Assembly: GCA_021613375.1 (NCBI GenBank)
Contig: CM038710.1
Span: 27,777,763-27,841,762, forward strand
Source of the DNA: Megaleporinus macrocephalus
Taxonomy: Eukaryota > Chordata > Actinopteri > Characiformes > Anostomidae
DNA: 64,000 nt
Direction of reading: 5' to 3'
Shown here piece by piece: positions 23,601 through 38,350 of this stretch. The notes beneath the pieces are model-generated. The model made no database searches. It was not told the origin of the DNA and saw only the letters and a program-made list of their open reading frames with translations. Every line of letters starts with the position of its first letter. Positions within the stretch are counted from its first letter, which is position 1. Made by a program: the position numbers and the translations under genes.

Positions 23601-26600
23601 TTTGACAACACAGTGAATCTGATTCCTGGTTCTGAAGAACTCCTGCCCTGCATATAGGGGCAGGCAATATGATCCAACACTGACCAACTGAACGGTTCAT
23701 TAAAAATTGATTCACTAGAGGGTTTGAAGTGATGTACAAAATTTGTCTTGCTGAAGGAAGATCACATCCATATGATGCTAGATGACAACCCTATGGATCC
23801 GAGCAATTCATTCTAAGAATGTGGCTCATTAAAATCTGCTACCAGAAAAGTTGCGGAGCATGCACGTGCCAGTTGGCCACAGTGAAACATAACAGACTAT
23901 GTATGTGGAGCTTTGTGTGTTAGCGTGTTTTCTATCACTAAATAAAATATCTGCATTGTTTACTTTGCTGTTGAATGCAACGTGACCTTGTTTGAGCATG
24001 TGCTGTGCTTAATCAGAGTAAAGATAAAATGCTTGTGATGTGTGACTTTTTTCATATTAATTTGTTTGCTGTCTGAGAGACAAATTTTTTTTTACTCATG
24101 CTCTTTACATATCATGTTACATATAAAAAGATAAACATTGGTTACATTTATTACTGCACTGCAATAGCAAAAGTGCACTGAACATTAAGTTATAACAGCA
24201 TTGTGATATTAAAATATTAGGATATGTTGCCACGTTGTCCAACCCTGCTTACATATTTTGGAGTTTTTATCTTGCTCTTAACCACTGGATTCAGCTATTT
24301 ACGTAATTAACATAAAAAGCCCCAAACAAAAACAAAAGCCCACATACACTTCTCTGTCACATTCTCCTCCCATTTATTATCTGAGCTGAAGAGTTGTGTA
24401 AAGGAACACAAGTAGTGAAAACTTCAAAAAGCAGGAGTCAGTCACTACACTGCAATAAGGAAAGCTGTGACCACCACTTTTCTCCACATAAACAATTCCA
24501 CCTCAACTTTCTGCTTGTACAACACTAACAAGTGCACGTTGCAGAACGCTAACAAGTGTAAACTGATCATGTGCTGGGTATGAGTGTGTGTGTGAATGTA
24601 ACAAGTTAACACATGTCAAGTGCCATGACCCTACTTATCACCTACATGAGCTGCTGGCAGGAGTGAACACACCTCTCCCTGTGCTGGATTGCTTTGACAA
24701 TGGAAGAGTGAAAAAGCTCACCGCTCCTATAGAGTTCCGGAGCTTCAGACAAGCCCTGCCATCTGGTAATGCTAATATTAGCATCACTCTTGGTCCAAAA
24801 CCCTTCCTCACCCGTTATGGTTCAAAAACCTTCAGACCAATTTATTTGGTGTGGAAAAGAAGCTAAAAAGCTAGTCTCAGCAGTTCACTTATGGGGTGGT
24901 AAGAAAAATTCATATTATCTATGACCAAAATGATAATGTCATTATTACCATGGATATTGTTCAAATGAGTTTTCCATGATACTCTTTTCAGGATGGGTGA
25001 TAAACCTTAAGATCCCACTTGTCGTGTGTACATGGTCCATTAAACCTATGTGGGCCTGAAGTAGTATTTTTAACTAGAGTAAATTAGGGGTGTCCTATAT
25101 GGCAAGAATATAATTTCATGACAGGTAAAGACATTTTTAGGACAAACGATTGAGCCACACAAAAAGTAGTGCAATGATAATAATAGAAATCCTAATAAAC
25201 CTATACCTACAAAGATTTTTATTCACTGTTTTACACACCACGCTGCACTAATCCAATTAAACAGGCCTAATTGTGCAGACCTGTGCAGAAACATGGTTCA
25301 CCAGTGTTCCTTAAATTCTGATGATATCATTAATACTCTCAAAAAAAGTATATTGTGACACAATTTATCCCAATAACAAAACAATATAATCATATTGCCC
25401 ATCCCTACAGTAAGTTTTACATTCTCTACATATTTTCTTTGCAATCCTAACAGATTTTAATACCAGACAGCATCATATACATAATCATATACATATAGTA
25501 AAAAAAATGCAAACTGGGGCTGAATTTGGAGTTGAAACAGGTATCACACTCACAGCTGGAAAAAGTGTGCTACAAACTGGCAGCTGACCTAAAATTGTAA
25601 AGGGATTTGCCTTTCAAGTAGTTCCTCTGTCTCTGCGGTCGGCTACACACACAAGAGCCCTTAAACATCTCCTTAATTTTTTTACGTTTCCCTCTTTGCT
25701 CTCTCATTGGACACGGTCATTTAATTGTATTGCTGACTGCCTCATATTACAGGATTCAATGTTTTAAGTTGTACAAATAATACATTTGGAATTATGAAAG
25801 ACCCGTTTCCTCTCTCACAATAAGCTCCCCAACCTGAACACTCACTTTGTGAAAACTATCAACATTTGTCTGAAATCAGCAGAGTGTAGCCTCATCTTAA
25901 TGCTTTGCTGGTTCAAAGAATAATTTGCATGTATTTAAATAAAACGCAAAAAAAAGGTTTTACACTGAGTTTCACATCATTTATCACCATTTAGTAAACA
26001 TCACATTGCAATAAAACAAATGAATATTTCACTTTGTAACATAAATTATATTCCTATGAAGATCAAGAAATTCACCTTCATCCAAGCCATTGGATGGGTG
26101 TATTTTGTGTCAGAAAAAATCTTGAAATGAAATGAAATCTTTAAAAAGCATTAATATATACCAAAATTATATCCACAGTTATTTAATGTATAGATTTTTC
26201 ATTGACTTTCTCATATTTCTTAGTAACACAACTCAAAACATATTCTCTCTACCATGGATTTAAAAAACCAGCAGGTTACCAAAAAAAGTAGGTTTCATAT
26301 AGGTTCTATACCTGTATCACACATTAGACATATTATTACTGGTACATGACTTGAAAGGAGAGTGTAGTGCAGGTTATTTACTTTCAATGTCACTTAAAAT
26401 AAAGTCTGCAATATTTTACCTTGATCTTTGACTTTCAATTATCGTTGAGTTTCCTGAGTACTGTGGTATACCAATAAAACTAGTTACTGGCCTAACCCTA
26501 TATACAACTGTAACTGATGTATGCTTTCCCAATAACAGCCACACTGGACAATCTTCTAGCCACCATTGCTGAAGTCACCAGCCCCCACTTTTGCTTCCTG

Positions 26601-26928
26601 TGCATGTGCCATCCCCTCACCCATTTCCATCATAACAATCTCCCCTCCATAACCATCCCCCAGCCCCTTTAAAAAACCCACCCACCACACATGCTGCCTC
26701 TGCCACCTCCCATTCCCATCCTCATTTCTGCATTCCCTAAGCCCCCTGCCTACCCATCCACATGACTACTCCTCAAACACACACACACACACACATTTGG
26801 TTTTACACAATGTCAGGATGCTGGGTCATATGTCCCATATGTACATGTAACTACCTATATGTAATTATATGACCTATTTTTATGACTTTCATATGCAACT
26901 ATACATAATTATACTATCTATCTATCTA

Positions 26929-27013
<85 letters not shown>

Positions 27014-27311
27014 AAAATGCTCTATAATGCTGTTAGTTGTTTTAGTGACATCCCGTATAGAAAGCGCCTATATAGTCCAATATTCTTTAATATACATACT
27101 TTTTATGTACCCATTATTTTTAATGTTCACATCAACCACCAGTGTCAATACAAAAATGAATTTTATATAAATTATAAAATGTAAACATTATAAAATGCTA
27201 AGTGGAATAAAGTGGGGTAACTTAAAAAATGTAAATATAAATAATTAGACACTGATATAATTTCAATATGATGTCAAATATGTGTTACATGAATGTAACC
27301 TATGTCTCATG

Positions 27312-27356
<45 letters not shown>

Positions 27357-30300
27357 TACATTTTTGTAAAAACATTGTCTACTGCCAACTTTATTGCTGT
27401 TTATTGCTGTCTATTGCTGTTTTCAATTTCAAGTCAGGATCATATTTCTGTTCGTGCTGAAACTGTGTTTAAAACATTTTGTCCTAAAAATGTACTAAAA
27501 ACTAACAGATGAGCATCTCTGCTCATCCACAACACTGAACCTTTAAAGCAAGCCCCCAACCCCCCATCAGTACCCTCACCCAAAACACCACTGGCAGTTT
27601 CTCTGCTATCCACCACCTCCCCCCTCACTTACCCCATCCTTTGGTCCTCCAATCAAACAAGGCCCAGAGCCGATAGCGAATAGGGATGTCAATTCCATAT
27701 TCTTCTCCTTCTCTCTTTGCTTTGCTCCTCACCCTATATATCTTTCCCTCTTGCTCACTGTTTATCGATTCCCATGGTAACAGCAGACTGGGGTGGGGGG
27801 GTTTTAAAGAATAGAGAGGCTCTAGAAAGAGAAGGACGTGTGGGTGTACACTGCATATAAGGTGTGGTGGGGGGTAGAGAGAGGAAGAGTGAAAGAGTAT
27901 AGCATGTGTAAGGGACATACATTGTTACCGGCTGTTATCCACCCCCCCACCCAACACCCCAAATTGCTCTGCAAAGACTCGTCAAAGCCTAAAGATAATG
28001 TAAAAAAAAGCACTTCAGTAAAACCTGCTTGACATTGCTCTTCACTGCTAGCAGATGCATTTTGAAAACTCTCAGATGAAAACTGAAAGTTCCCACATCG
28101 TAGTTCCACCAAAACATGAATGACAGTTAAATGACTTGAACGGCCGACTGATGAAACTCACAGTTGCGTTAAAATCCTATCTACACGGGAAATTATTTGT
28201 CAGTGGTTAGATGATACCTGACATGAACAAAGAGCCTGAAATATCAAAGAACGTTGCACGATTTTAATCTCTTAGGCAAAAAATACTGCTCTGGGTGATC
28301 AAAGAGGCTACTACCATCTACAGTCTTTTCATCTTGTCATTCTGGTATAACTAAGTTTACAAGACTTCCACTAGCAGATACTGAAGATCAGGCAAGCAAC
28401 CTTTTAGTTCATCTTCCTCCGAATTCTAAAATCTAACATTCTTAGCAATAAAGGTGGCAGAAATAACCTTATTATTTAAATTCACAGCTTTTTAAGAAGT
28501 CAATTTTACAAACTATGAAAGTGTGAAGATTTTGAAAATTTAAAGAACCTCAATATCAAGTGAACAAGTCAGTCCAAGTTCTTCTGGAACTGAACCACTG
28601 AAGCCAAGAACCATTCAATAAATCTTTATTTCTAAGACTGTATGGAGAAGACAAAACAAGGTCAGCCTGATTTTGTAAAATGCACATGTTCAACACAAGC
28701 ACAAATAGTGCCAAATGCATGGGGGAGTGAGGTACAGGACAAGCTCGAAGCTCTAGTCATGTTATTCAAAATGTATGTGCACAAATTCTGGATAGCAAGC
28801 CTGCTACGCTAATAGTACAGAGACTGACTGTCCCTTCCATATAGCCATCCATTGCCTTTCTAGTGTAATAACAAACCTGGCCTAAATGGTTTAACAATAG
28901 GGTATTTTGTGGCATGCTGGTGTAAAGGTGACAGAACTAATAAATTATTTGAAATTTCAAGAAATTACAGTCTGCATTAGAGTTTGAGTTTTGTGGGTTT
29001 TTGTTTGGTTTGGTTTGTTTCACACCGCAAAGGCTGAAGTGCAACCAAACAATACAAGTAAGTGTTCTTATCTTGTTTAATTCTTTTATTGCTCAAAAAC
29101 ACAAAAATAGTGATACATTTGCAGTTTCTTTCTTCTTACTTGTTTTTATCCTTTAAATTACCTATTTTTAATTTTAACTTTCACTTGTCATACGAAATGA
29201 AAAATAAACTCATTATACATAATAATGTTACAGGGTTTATTTATGCATCCATTTGAAATAAGCCAATCTCTGAGTCTGGCCCAATCATCAAAAACACTTC
29301 CTGCAGTCCACGTCACAAAATTAAAGGACTGAGTGGTATATCATGGTATGTAAAAACATTGATTTTAAAAATAAAATTAAACAGATTCAGTTTTAGCCTA
29401 CTCTCACTCTACTTTTGCTCTCTTAAATATTTGTAGCATCTAAATTGTCAATAGATTAAGATGTTACCTTAAGGTGGCCTATCAGTCTACAGAACCAAAC
29501 ACCACATTTACGGTGATCAACTCTTGAAAGTTTAAATCATTATTTGTAATTATCTAAGCTTGTGTTCAGTGCTTTAGTTCGAACCTATCGTGTTCTGTAG
29601 TGGGCAAAACTGTTAGCATGCTAGTTGACAGCACTGTATTTCTGAGTATAGGTGGAGTGTTCACACCTCTCAAAATGAACCAAACTAAAGAAAAAGTCTG
29701 TTTGGTCCCCACCAAACAAGGAAAAAGTGTCCTTAAGTATAAACAGTTCAGACTGAAGCCTGTTCACCAACACATTCTCATGCTCTCTTACACACACTAA
29801 CACACACACACACACACACACACCTTTATTCATGGATGTATGTGATTCATAGGCTTAACCTCAAGAGAAATAGGGCTTCCTATGAAGTTTGTTTTGAGTC
29901 CTGATGTGCTTGTTGGGTCTATTAGGTACCAAGTGAGGCATGGATGAATATAGGGAGAGGGGGTGAGCGGGAAAAGGAGAGAGGGTTAAAGAGACAGGGA
30001 GAGAAAGGGTAGTACAGAATAAAAGAGAAAACAGTGAGGGAGATAAAGTGGGTAACACTAGAGGTACAGAGCAGAGAGAGGGACTTTGAAGTAAAGGAAC
30101 TCTGCATTCTGTGTGTGTGTGTGGACCCTCAGTAAGAGAAGGGAGAAGAAAGCTTACAGATGAACTGCGCTAAAGTGCTAGAACGTGTAGAAGGGACACG
30201 AAGATCCATCAAGTTCCACCAATGGGGTGAGCACGAAGACAGAGACATAAAGACTGGACAGATTTAGAGAGAAAGAAGGGAGCTTCTGGTAAATGGTTTA

Positions 30301-33300
30301 ATTGGTTGAGAGAGGATTTAGCACAGAGGGCTGCTCCCCAGCTGCTTATGGTCCTACAAAGTAGGGGAAGAAGGGGGGGAGAGGGGAAGAGGGAGGAACT
30401 GACTGAGAGAGGGCAGAAATGTGCCTCACTCTTATAACTACATAACTCACACATTAGTTTCATATTAATTATTAAGGTAAGTGTGTAAGTTGTGGAATAA
30501 CAAGTGTTAAGATTCAAAATGGAATAATAGGCCAAGGCTTCAACTGGTTAAAACAAATTACATCATCATGCAAAACACAACGTCCTGACTTCTGAAGTTC
30601 CAGCACGTTCGGTTCCTAGTCTACCAGGCTAAGGCTTACTAATTGTCATTAAAGCTAATAGCTATATTAATTAAATGTAAATATATAATAAGATAACAAG
30701 TAATATAATAATAAATGCAAATAATTGTGTTACTGTTACATAACAAATTACACTGATAGGCATTCAGCTGTGAGAAGATGTGTTTTTTGTCCATTTTGAT
30801 GACAAAAAATGTCAAACATGTAAAATATGCTTTTGCAAGACTGATGCAGAGCAATAACTTTCTAGCAAAATCAAATAATTATCTGAAATTCTATTTAGAA
30901 CAACACATGTAGTAGATGTTGAAAGTTTAAAATCTACACTGTAAGCAGAAATTGTCTGCTTTTTTCAACAAGAAATAAGTGAGAAATATGTGTGATATAA
31001 TAAATTCAAATAAATGACTGTCATTACTCCTTTAAACATCTGAATATTCTACATTCTTTAAAAATTGATATGACAAAAATACATGATCTTAATTTTCCTA
31101 CTGTTCTCTCGTAATGTAAGATCAGCTTGATGGACTTATAGTGTAAAAAGTCATGATGAAGGGTCAAATAGAAATGCCCCAAAAGTAAAAGACTCTTAAC
31201 ATAAACTTCCACTGAAAGTTAAGATTTTTCTTCCTCTAAAAACTTTTGAGATACAAAGTTTTTGTCTGACAGCAACAGTGACAGCCCATGCTTATATATT
31301 GGCTGACAATAACTGTAAATCGATTAATGAAGAATAAAAGAACAGGCTGTAAATACAGGCTGTGATAATGGTTTATTATTTCAATGAATATGCTTAATTA
31401 CAAGCATTTTCTTAGCTAAATGTATGTCTCATTTTTAAAGGACATTACAAAAGGTTAAGAAACATAAACTAAAGCTTATACATTAACATGCTGTAGATGT
31501 TGGATCCCTTTTAAATAAGTTCTCAGTAAAAAATACTGTGTACGGAATACACATAAAGATATGTATTGTGCCTTTAAATCTTTTTCCCTGCCTTGTGTTC
31601 TTTCTCCATACCTTTCTCAGACACGGACACACACATGCGCACACAGTTATGTATTGATTTAATGCAGATTGCATGCATTGTTGTTCCAAAGGCAGAGTGC
31701 ATGTCGTGCTCCCCTTGCAGCACTGTGTACAATATTAGACCACATCAGCTTTTATACAGCAGTGCAGCTGTACTGCTCTGCAAAGACTTAGACACTGCAA
31801 TCTATTCTGGAATGGGACGAAGATGAGAATGTCCAAGCAAGTAAAACCTCAACAAACACGTGGTTCAAATATCTCAACAAATATGAGGAGGGTCAAATCA
31901 CCTTTAACTATAACAATTATTATTATGATTATTATATTTTTAGATTTTATGCATACAGATGCTTTGTTCATCTCGACAGATCATCAACAAGCAAACAATC
32001 AATAAAACACAATAGCACAGGACACAAAAGAACAAAGCCACAGAGAAACAGGACCATAAGAAGAGCAACAAAGATTAAGCCTGAAGATAGCACTCAGTAA
32101 CCTAATGCTGTGTTAGTGTAGTTCTGAGAGAAGAGCAGGAGATAGAGGAGCAGCTCTCTTAGAGTTAGGGGCACAGCACTGAACAAGCTGCCACTCAGAG
32201 AAGAAAGCCTGGTCAGAGGGGTTGTGGCACCTGAGAACACACGGAGGGCTTTAAAGGCGAGGGAGCTAAACTAGATGAGCGGGGTTTAGACCTTGTAAGA
32301 CTCTGACAGTGGTATGCGGGAGACTGCATTGAATTCTAGAGCAGCCTGGGAGCCAATACAACTGATTGAGAGCAGGGGCAATATGTAAATGCGCACGCTC
32401 TTCAATTAGTGTGATTAAAGAAACTGAGATTTGAAAAAAAAAAGAACTGAACTATGTTGAGGGTTTCAGCTGGAGACAGTGTTGGAGTAAGCAGAGCACT
32501 AAGGCGTGAACGTGTGGTTCAGCATCTCTCTTCTCAAGAACCGAGGAGCAATATTGCGAAGGTGAGAAAAGCATACATTAATATGGTATAAATTATTTGA
32601 TTTCTTCACACATACCTAATGCAAGAAAGTGGAGGATGAAAACATGACTTCTTTATAAGTCCTATAACTTTCAGCCCAGGATTACAGCAGAGAGAACACG
32701 ATGCATACCGACACAAGCTCTGACAAGTGACAAAAACGACAACGCAAACGAAGACGGCTAATATGAAGTTCTCGCGTTTCGTTCAAAGGTCAGCACAGAA
32801 ATGCGGCCTCCATGTGCTTTAAGAAGCAGTAAACATATGCAGGTCTGACGGGGCTTACTTACAAGCTAACCCTGTCTCTACAGGTCCTCCAGAAGAACCA
32901 AAACACAGTCCGGATGCTAAAGCTCCTCTAGCTGTTCGAGGTCAAGCCGCAGCGAGCTAAGTTCGATCTGTCAGAGGTTAGCATTGGTACGGTACAGGGA
33001 ACAGGCAGCATCTCATTTCTTCATAATTAATAAAGGAAGGTTAAAAAACTGTGTCTCACCCACCTTTTCTGTTAGGAGTTCTATTCTTTTCGCTTGAATT
33101 CCCTTACCGAGCCGGTTAAATGGGCTTTAAACCCGTGGGCTTTCTCCTCCCTCAACGTCCCGCTGGTTCTAGTTCTGTTCTGAGCGCTCGAGCCTCCCAC
33201 TGGCACCGAAGGAGGAGGAGGGGGCGGGGCCTCCGCGGAGCTACGGCGCTGACTGACAGCTGTAACCCCACCCCCTTCCTCACCCACTCCGTCCTCTTTA

Positions 33301-36300
33301 ACCAATTCATGTCCAAAAAATTAATTTATCATGAGGGACAAGGGATTAGTTCAGCGTGATCTAAAGTGATGAACTTGTCTATAGTAACCTTGATGAATTT
33401 ATATGAGGATCCATATGATTAAAAAAAAATTACAATTTCATACTTTCATAATACAATTTTGGACGCCCTCTTATTTTATTTATTAGTAGTTAATGGCATA
33501 TAAACACTAGATGTAAGACGGATTTCTTAGATATTATACATTAAATGATAAGAAAATCCCTTTCAGCTATATGGTGTAATCGATTTGAAAAAAAAAATCA
33601 ATCACATTTTGGATTTATGTATACTTTTACATGACTGTCACTATAATTCAAAGAATTCATTAGTGTCCTAAAGGCAGTAGAATGATCTCAGATGGTCAGG
33701 AAGCTCTCATAGTCACCAAAAACCATTATCATTTTCTCCAACTTCGTTTGTTTATCCTTATAAATATTGGATCTCACCGAAAGCTGCTTTGGCTCTTCAT
33801 TCTTATTTTCAATGTAGATCATTGACATGTGCTATGCACAGCATATTGAGAAGGTGAACACTGCCTCCTAGTGTTAATATCGTGTAATCGGCTCTTAACA
33901 ACTACACTTAGACTCAGCATATGCAATGTAACTTTATTATATTTACATAAGCAGACCTGCCCAGCTTAGTGAACCAAAATCCCAGCATGCTTAATTCCTT
34001 ATAGACCCAATAATAAGCTATTATTTTACTAGCAGTGACAAACTGCATTGCCTCAGAATGGGCAGATCAATAGGTCTCTGTGCACAACTTCAGCAGTCAG
34101 GTGGCTTTTTTGAAATCTCATTCCACACAGACACTTTTCTAAGCTCTACAGAGAGATGTATTTGTAATGAAATGCTATTCTAGGCACCCAGGTACATACT
34201 GTTGCTGAGGCAACCAAAGCTATAGGAGTTTACCTTGACAACCACATACTGCACATTACAGCCCCCGACTGTACTGTACAGCCTTTACATTCATAAGCAT
34301 TTCAGACACTCAGGATATGCATATAAAGGGCTCACTTTGGCCCCACATTAGAAGCGAGGAAGTGTGGGCTAATAAACTTTGTAAAGCTTCATTCACGTGT
34401 AACATCACATACTATGCACTGTAAGCATAAACATCACGGTGGTACAACTAATAAAAATCAATTAATGTGAGGCAATCATGTCACGTTATGATGTCAACAT
34501 GGCATGCAAAGTATATTTTTATAGATAAATAACAGCTCACGTTCACTATGAGGACACTCCATAAAAACGAATTGGACTAAGTCTGAAACAATAAAGAAAG
34601 ACCTTAAAGTAGTGGTGAAAAGTCACTCCAACTCAAGACAAGTTAATAACCCTATTGGAGTCAATCCGCCAGAGCTGGTATCGTCTTTTGCGTCTTTAGT
34701 TTAGTGTCGGAGCTACAAGGCTATTCTAAAGGTCATTCTTTTCTGTAAATACATCTCCAAAACTTTTCTCAACCTGCTCAAACAACATCCAGGTCTTTAT
34801 TAATGTCATGTAGACTTGTTGATGTGGTTTAGGACATGGTTTGAAACAAAAATATCACTGTGTAGCAGAATGATGTGGCCATTTTTGACCATTTGATTGG
34901 TCTGACATAAATAGCAATTTCCACGATCAAACGTGCCCGCAGACCCTCAAAACAATTTACAACCACAGAACTTGTAAACCTTTTCACAGCCTCTTCCTTC
35001 TTCAGGAACTAGAGTCTAAATTCTTTTAGTTCTGAGCCTCTTACTGAGCCACTGAGCTTCTGTCTTTTCAGCAAGCTCAGTTGTCATTCTAGAGCTTTCC
35101 TTTGTGATAAGACAGCGAAGAGATTCCCATCCTGGTAAAAGTAGCTTCATCCTCACAATAAGAGTCTTATTGTACTAGAGATCATGAATAATTACTGAAG
35201 AACAAATAATCTAAAAAGCTTTTAGAAACATTTCTTGAGCATTATAAAATATGTTGGTACACTGGTCACCAGCATTGAAAGCTGATGCACTCTTCACCAA
35301 GTTGTTGTGCACCCAACCATCTGGTCAACCAAGCAGCACAAGAAAAGCAGTAGAAAACAATTCTACAATTGCTAAAAAATGTATTAATCAAACTATTTTT
35401 CTTTTACCTTTTTAAATATAACTGACCACTTTAGCCTTTTAACCAGCTGGACATGAAACAATCAGTAAAGTGACTTCCGAAAAAAGCAACCCACACATTT
35501 TCCTAACCCTGAAATGGATATCTCTAGCTTACAACCCATGACTGTGACCTTTTTACACTACTGTGTTAGATATAAGCCTTAGGGGTGCAAAAACGGCCAT
35601 GCTTTTTTAAGTAATGTGTTTGTAAAGCATGCTTTTATGCATTAAAAAGAAAAAAATATGTTTATAAAACCATCAGAAAGCAGTTTTTTCCACTATTTGG
35701 TCAGTCTACAGACTCCCTCTGCTCTTACCTGCTCGTTGGTGTTCATGCACTGCAGTTTCATCTGTTTCAGGTAGGTGGCAGTAAGAGGCATGTTGTAGTC
35801 GATGAGATCTGGGACCAGAGAGGTGGGCCGGTCATTTTCTGTGGGAGTTAAATCTCTTTTAGTCTCTCAGAATTACTGCTTTATTTACATAAACATAATC
35901 ACATACATCCTCTTACACAATCATACATATAAGGTGGCTTCATAAACAGTGCAAAAAAATGTGTAGGCAAGTAAAAGCACTTTAAATGCAATGACTGTAG
36001 TAACTCATCAGTGGATACTTGAAGTAAAAGTATTGTAAGAATCAACTTGACTTTTTCGTTGACATTTTTAGGCTCTAAGCATGTTTCTCTACTTTTTCTT
36101 GAAATAGAAAAGTCTGGAATAAAATCTAAACAATGTAAAGGTTTACAGGGTATCCAGTCTATCCAGTACATATTTGGAATCTAAGCTGAAATGAAAGTGA
36201 GACAGAATTTGCTGTATTTCTGATGCACATAAACCAGCACATATACTTGTATACACATATTTAGCCTACAGCAGTTGAGCTCTGCCCATTCACAGTGAAG

Positions 36301-38275
36301 TTATAAGGAGCATCTTATTTTTGAGTGAGGCACAAAAAAAGCCAGTCAATCAGAATAAAGATCATTTACATATTATTAGCTTTAAAGGTAAAGAAACGAA
36401 TGCTGATTAATCAGTAAAGAGTGAAAAAGTCAGTAAATGATCAGGTATCAATTATCATGTGGTACATCATATCACACTGTGGGGTCTCATGAAGGTAAAA
36501 TATGTCTTTGATTTGCTCAGCAAAACACTTTATTTTTAAAATATTTACATACATCAGTCTTTTCCAAGGTTTTCCTTGTGGCAACCCAGTATCATTAGCA
36601 GTTATCATCCAATACCTGCTTTGACTGCTCAGTACTTTATTAAGCTAAATTAAGATTGGTGGTGAAGGAACTAAATAATTTCATACAATGTCTGGGACGT
36701 CCAGAAGAACACTAGAACTAAACTTTGTTTTTTAAACTGGCGCAGAAGATGTTATATACTTTTTTTTTTAAGATATAAGTTTAGATAAACTATCACTGCT
36801 ACCTTTTGTTGTGTCTTTAGTGCCTTTAGACTTTTTCACAGCATTTTAAAACAATTTTGAATTTATATGATTCAAACGTGTACACCTACATAATTTCAAC
36901 ATGTAATGAATATATTACATCAATGCAATTATTGCCAGGAGTAGTAACCTATAAAAAATCTGTTTCCTTCCATTTATTAGATATTATTAATGTGGAAATG
37001 AATGCTTGGCTCAAGTAAATTACACCTTTTTTAAGAGATTTTAATGTGTAAAGCATTCCTTACAGAATTCAACTGGATCATTGGCTGAAAAGATAGAACA
37101 GTTGCTTTGTGGGCACAAAACCTTGCATCTGCAATAAAATTTAGATAATAGAAGAAAGAAAAACACATTCTTAACTTTTAATGTAAACTAAAATACAAGA
37201 TGTTACATGTGGTGTTTCTGTTTATCCATTAAACGTCAGCATTGAGTTTTAACACAATGCTAATAGAGACGGGCGTTTTCAAACAATGATTATATTTTTT
37301 TTAGGACAAAATGAACAAAATGCAGATTTCTTTCTGAGACATATGGATGATTTCAGCAAGTGTAACACACACACCAATTCTACATCTGTCCACTAGGGGG
37401 CGATGTTGAGAATAAATCCAGTACCAAAATTCCCATTGAAGATCCCTTGGGTCTTTGTTAAGTCAAACACAATAAGTGCTGACTTGCCTTTATTTCATAA
37501 AGGTCTGTTGACTCTAGAGCCTCTTCACACTCACTGTTGTTAAATAACAACAACACGAAGCTCTGAAACAGTACAAGGGGCTGTGAGATGTATTTTTTGG
37601 GGCCAGGTGTTAGGGGTTTCACGTGAGGCGCAGGAGAGGATTGAACCCTAACCCTTTAAATAGCCCTACTCAATGCTTGTTTCACTTGAGCTTTGCTCCA
37701 AAACTCATCAGCATCAGAGGGTCTGTCAGCGAACCTGACTAACAGAGAGTGAAACACTGGACACTTGTCACTTGACATAATGAACGCAGGCTGGGCTACT
37801 GACAATAATATGCTGTACAAACCGTAGACAAGTGTAAAAAAACCTTTATTAAAGTAACACATCATGCCAGGACGCACCAATGCAGACAACACCTCCGCCA
37901 AATGATGTGTTTTGTTGAATTTAAGTAGAAATTTGTTAATTTATACAAAACAAAGTTATTTATATAACATAGATTTTTCTATTTCAGAGACAATTTCTAT
38001 TTATTCGCTGAGGTTAAATTACTGAAGAAAAAAAATATATATATATATTAGGAAAAAGCTAAATCAAGATCGCTGGTGAAGGAACTGAATAAATTCATAA
38101 AAGCCAGGAGAAATCTGGAACTAAACATGAAAAAAACTTATGTACATCCTATACATGAAACAAACTTTTGTATATAACATAGATTTTTCTACAACTTTTA
38201 GCAGACAATTTCTGTTTTTCACTGAGGTTAAATTACTGAAGAAAAAAATATAATATAAACATAATATATAAAAAG

Positions 38276-38350
<75 letters not shown>

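Larger units (their letters stand above)
22663..35728 (-). other. nol4l intron, 13.1 kb
   Basis: The largest fully contained intron. It holds (TATC)/(TA)n at 26914-27010, (TA)n at 27315-27349, (CA)n at 29799-29823, a fish repeat-like stretch at about 32,090-32,400 and the GC-box patch at 33.1 kb. The rest is AT-rich unique sequence in which I see no exon. GC-richer patches lie at 27,540-28,130 and 30,100-30,430. Confidence 0.75.

Noticed and set aside
33081..33305. 75-codon minus-strand frame with a poly-Pro stretch
   Set aside because: Falls in the CpG patch; it ends in a stop before the candidate donors and shows no family match. More likely 5'UTR or promoter sequence.
37656..37901. 81-codon minus-strand frame
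   Set aside because: Looks protein-like in composition, but has no splice sites or domain and lies in a nol4l intron next to repeat fragments; left unannotated.
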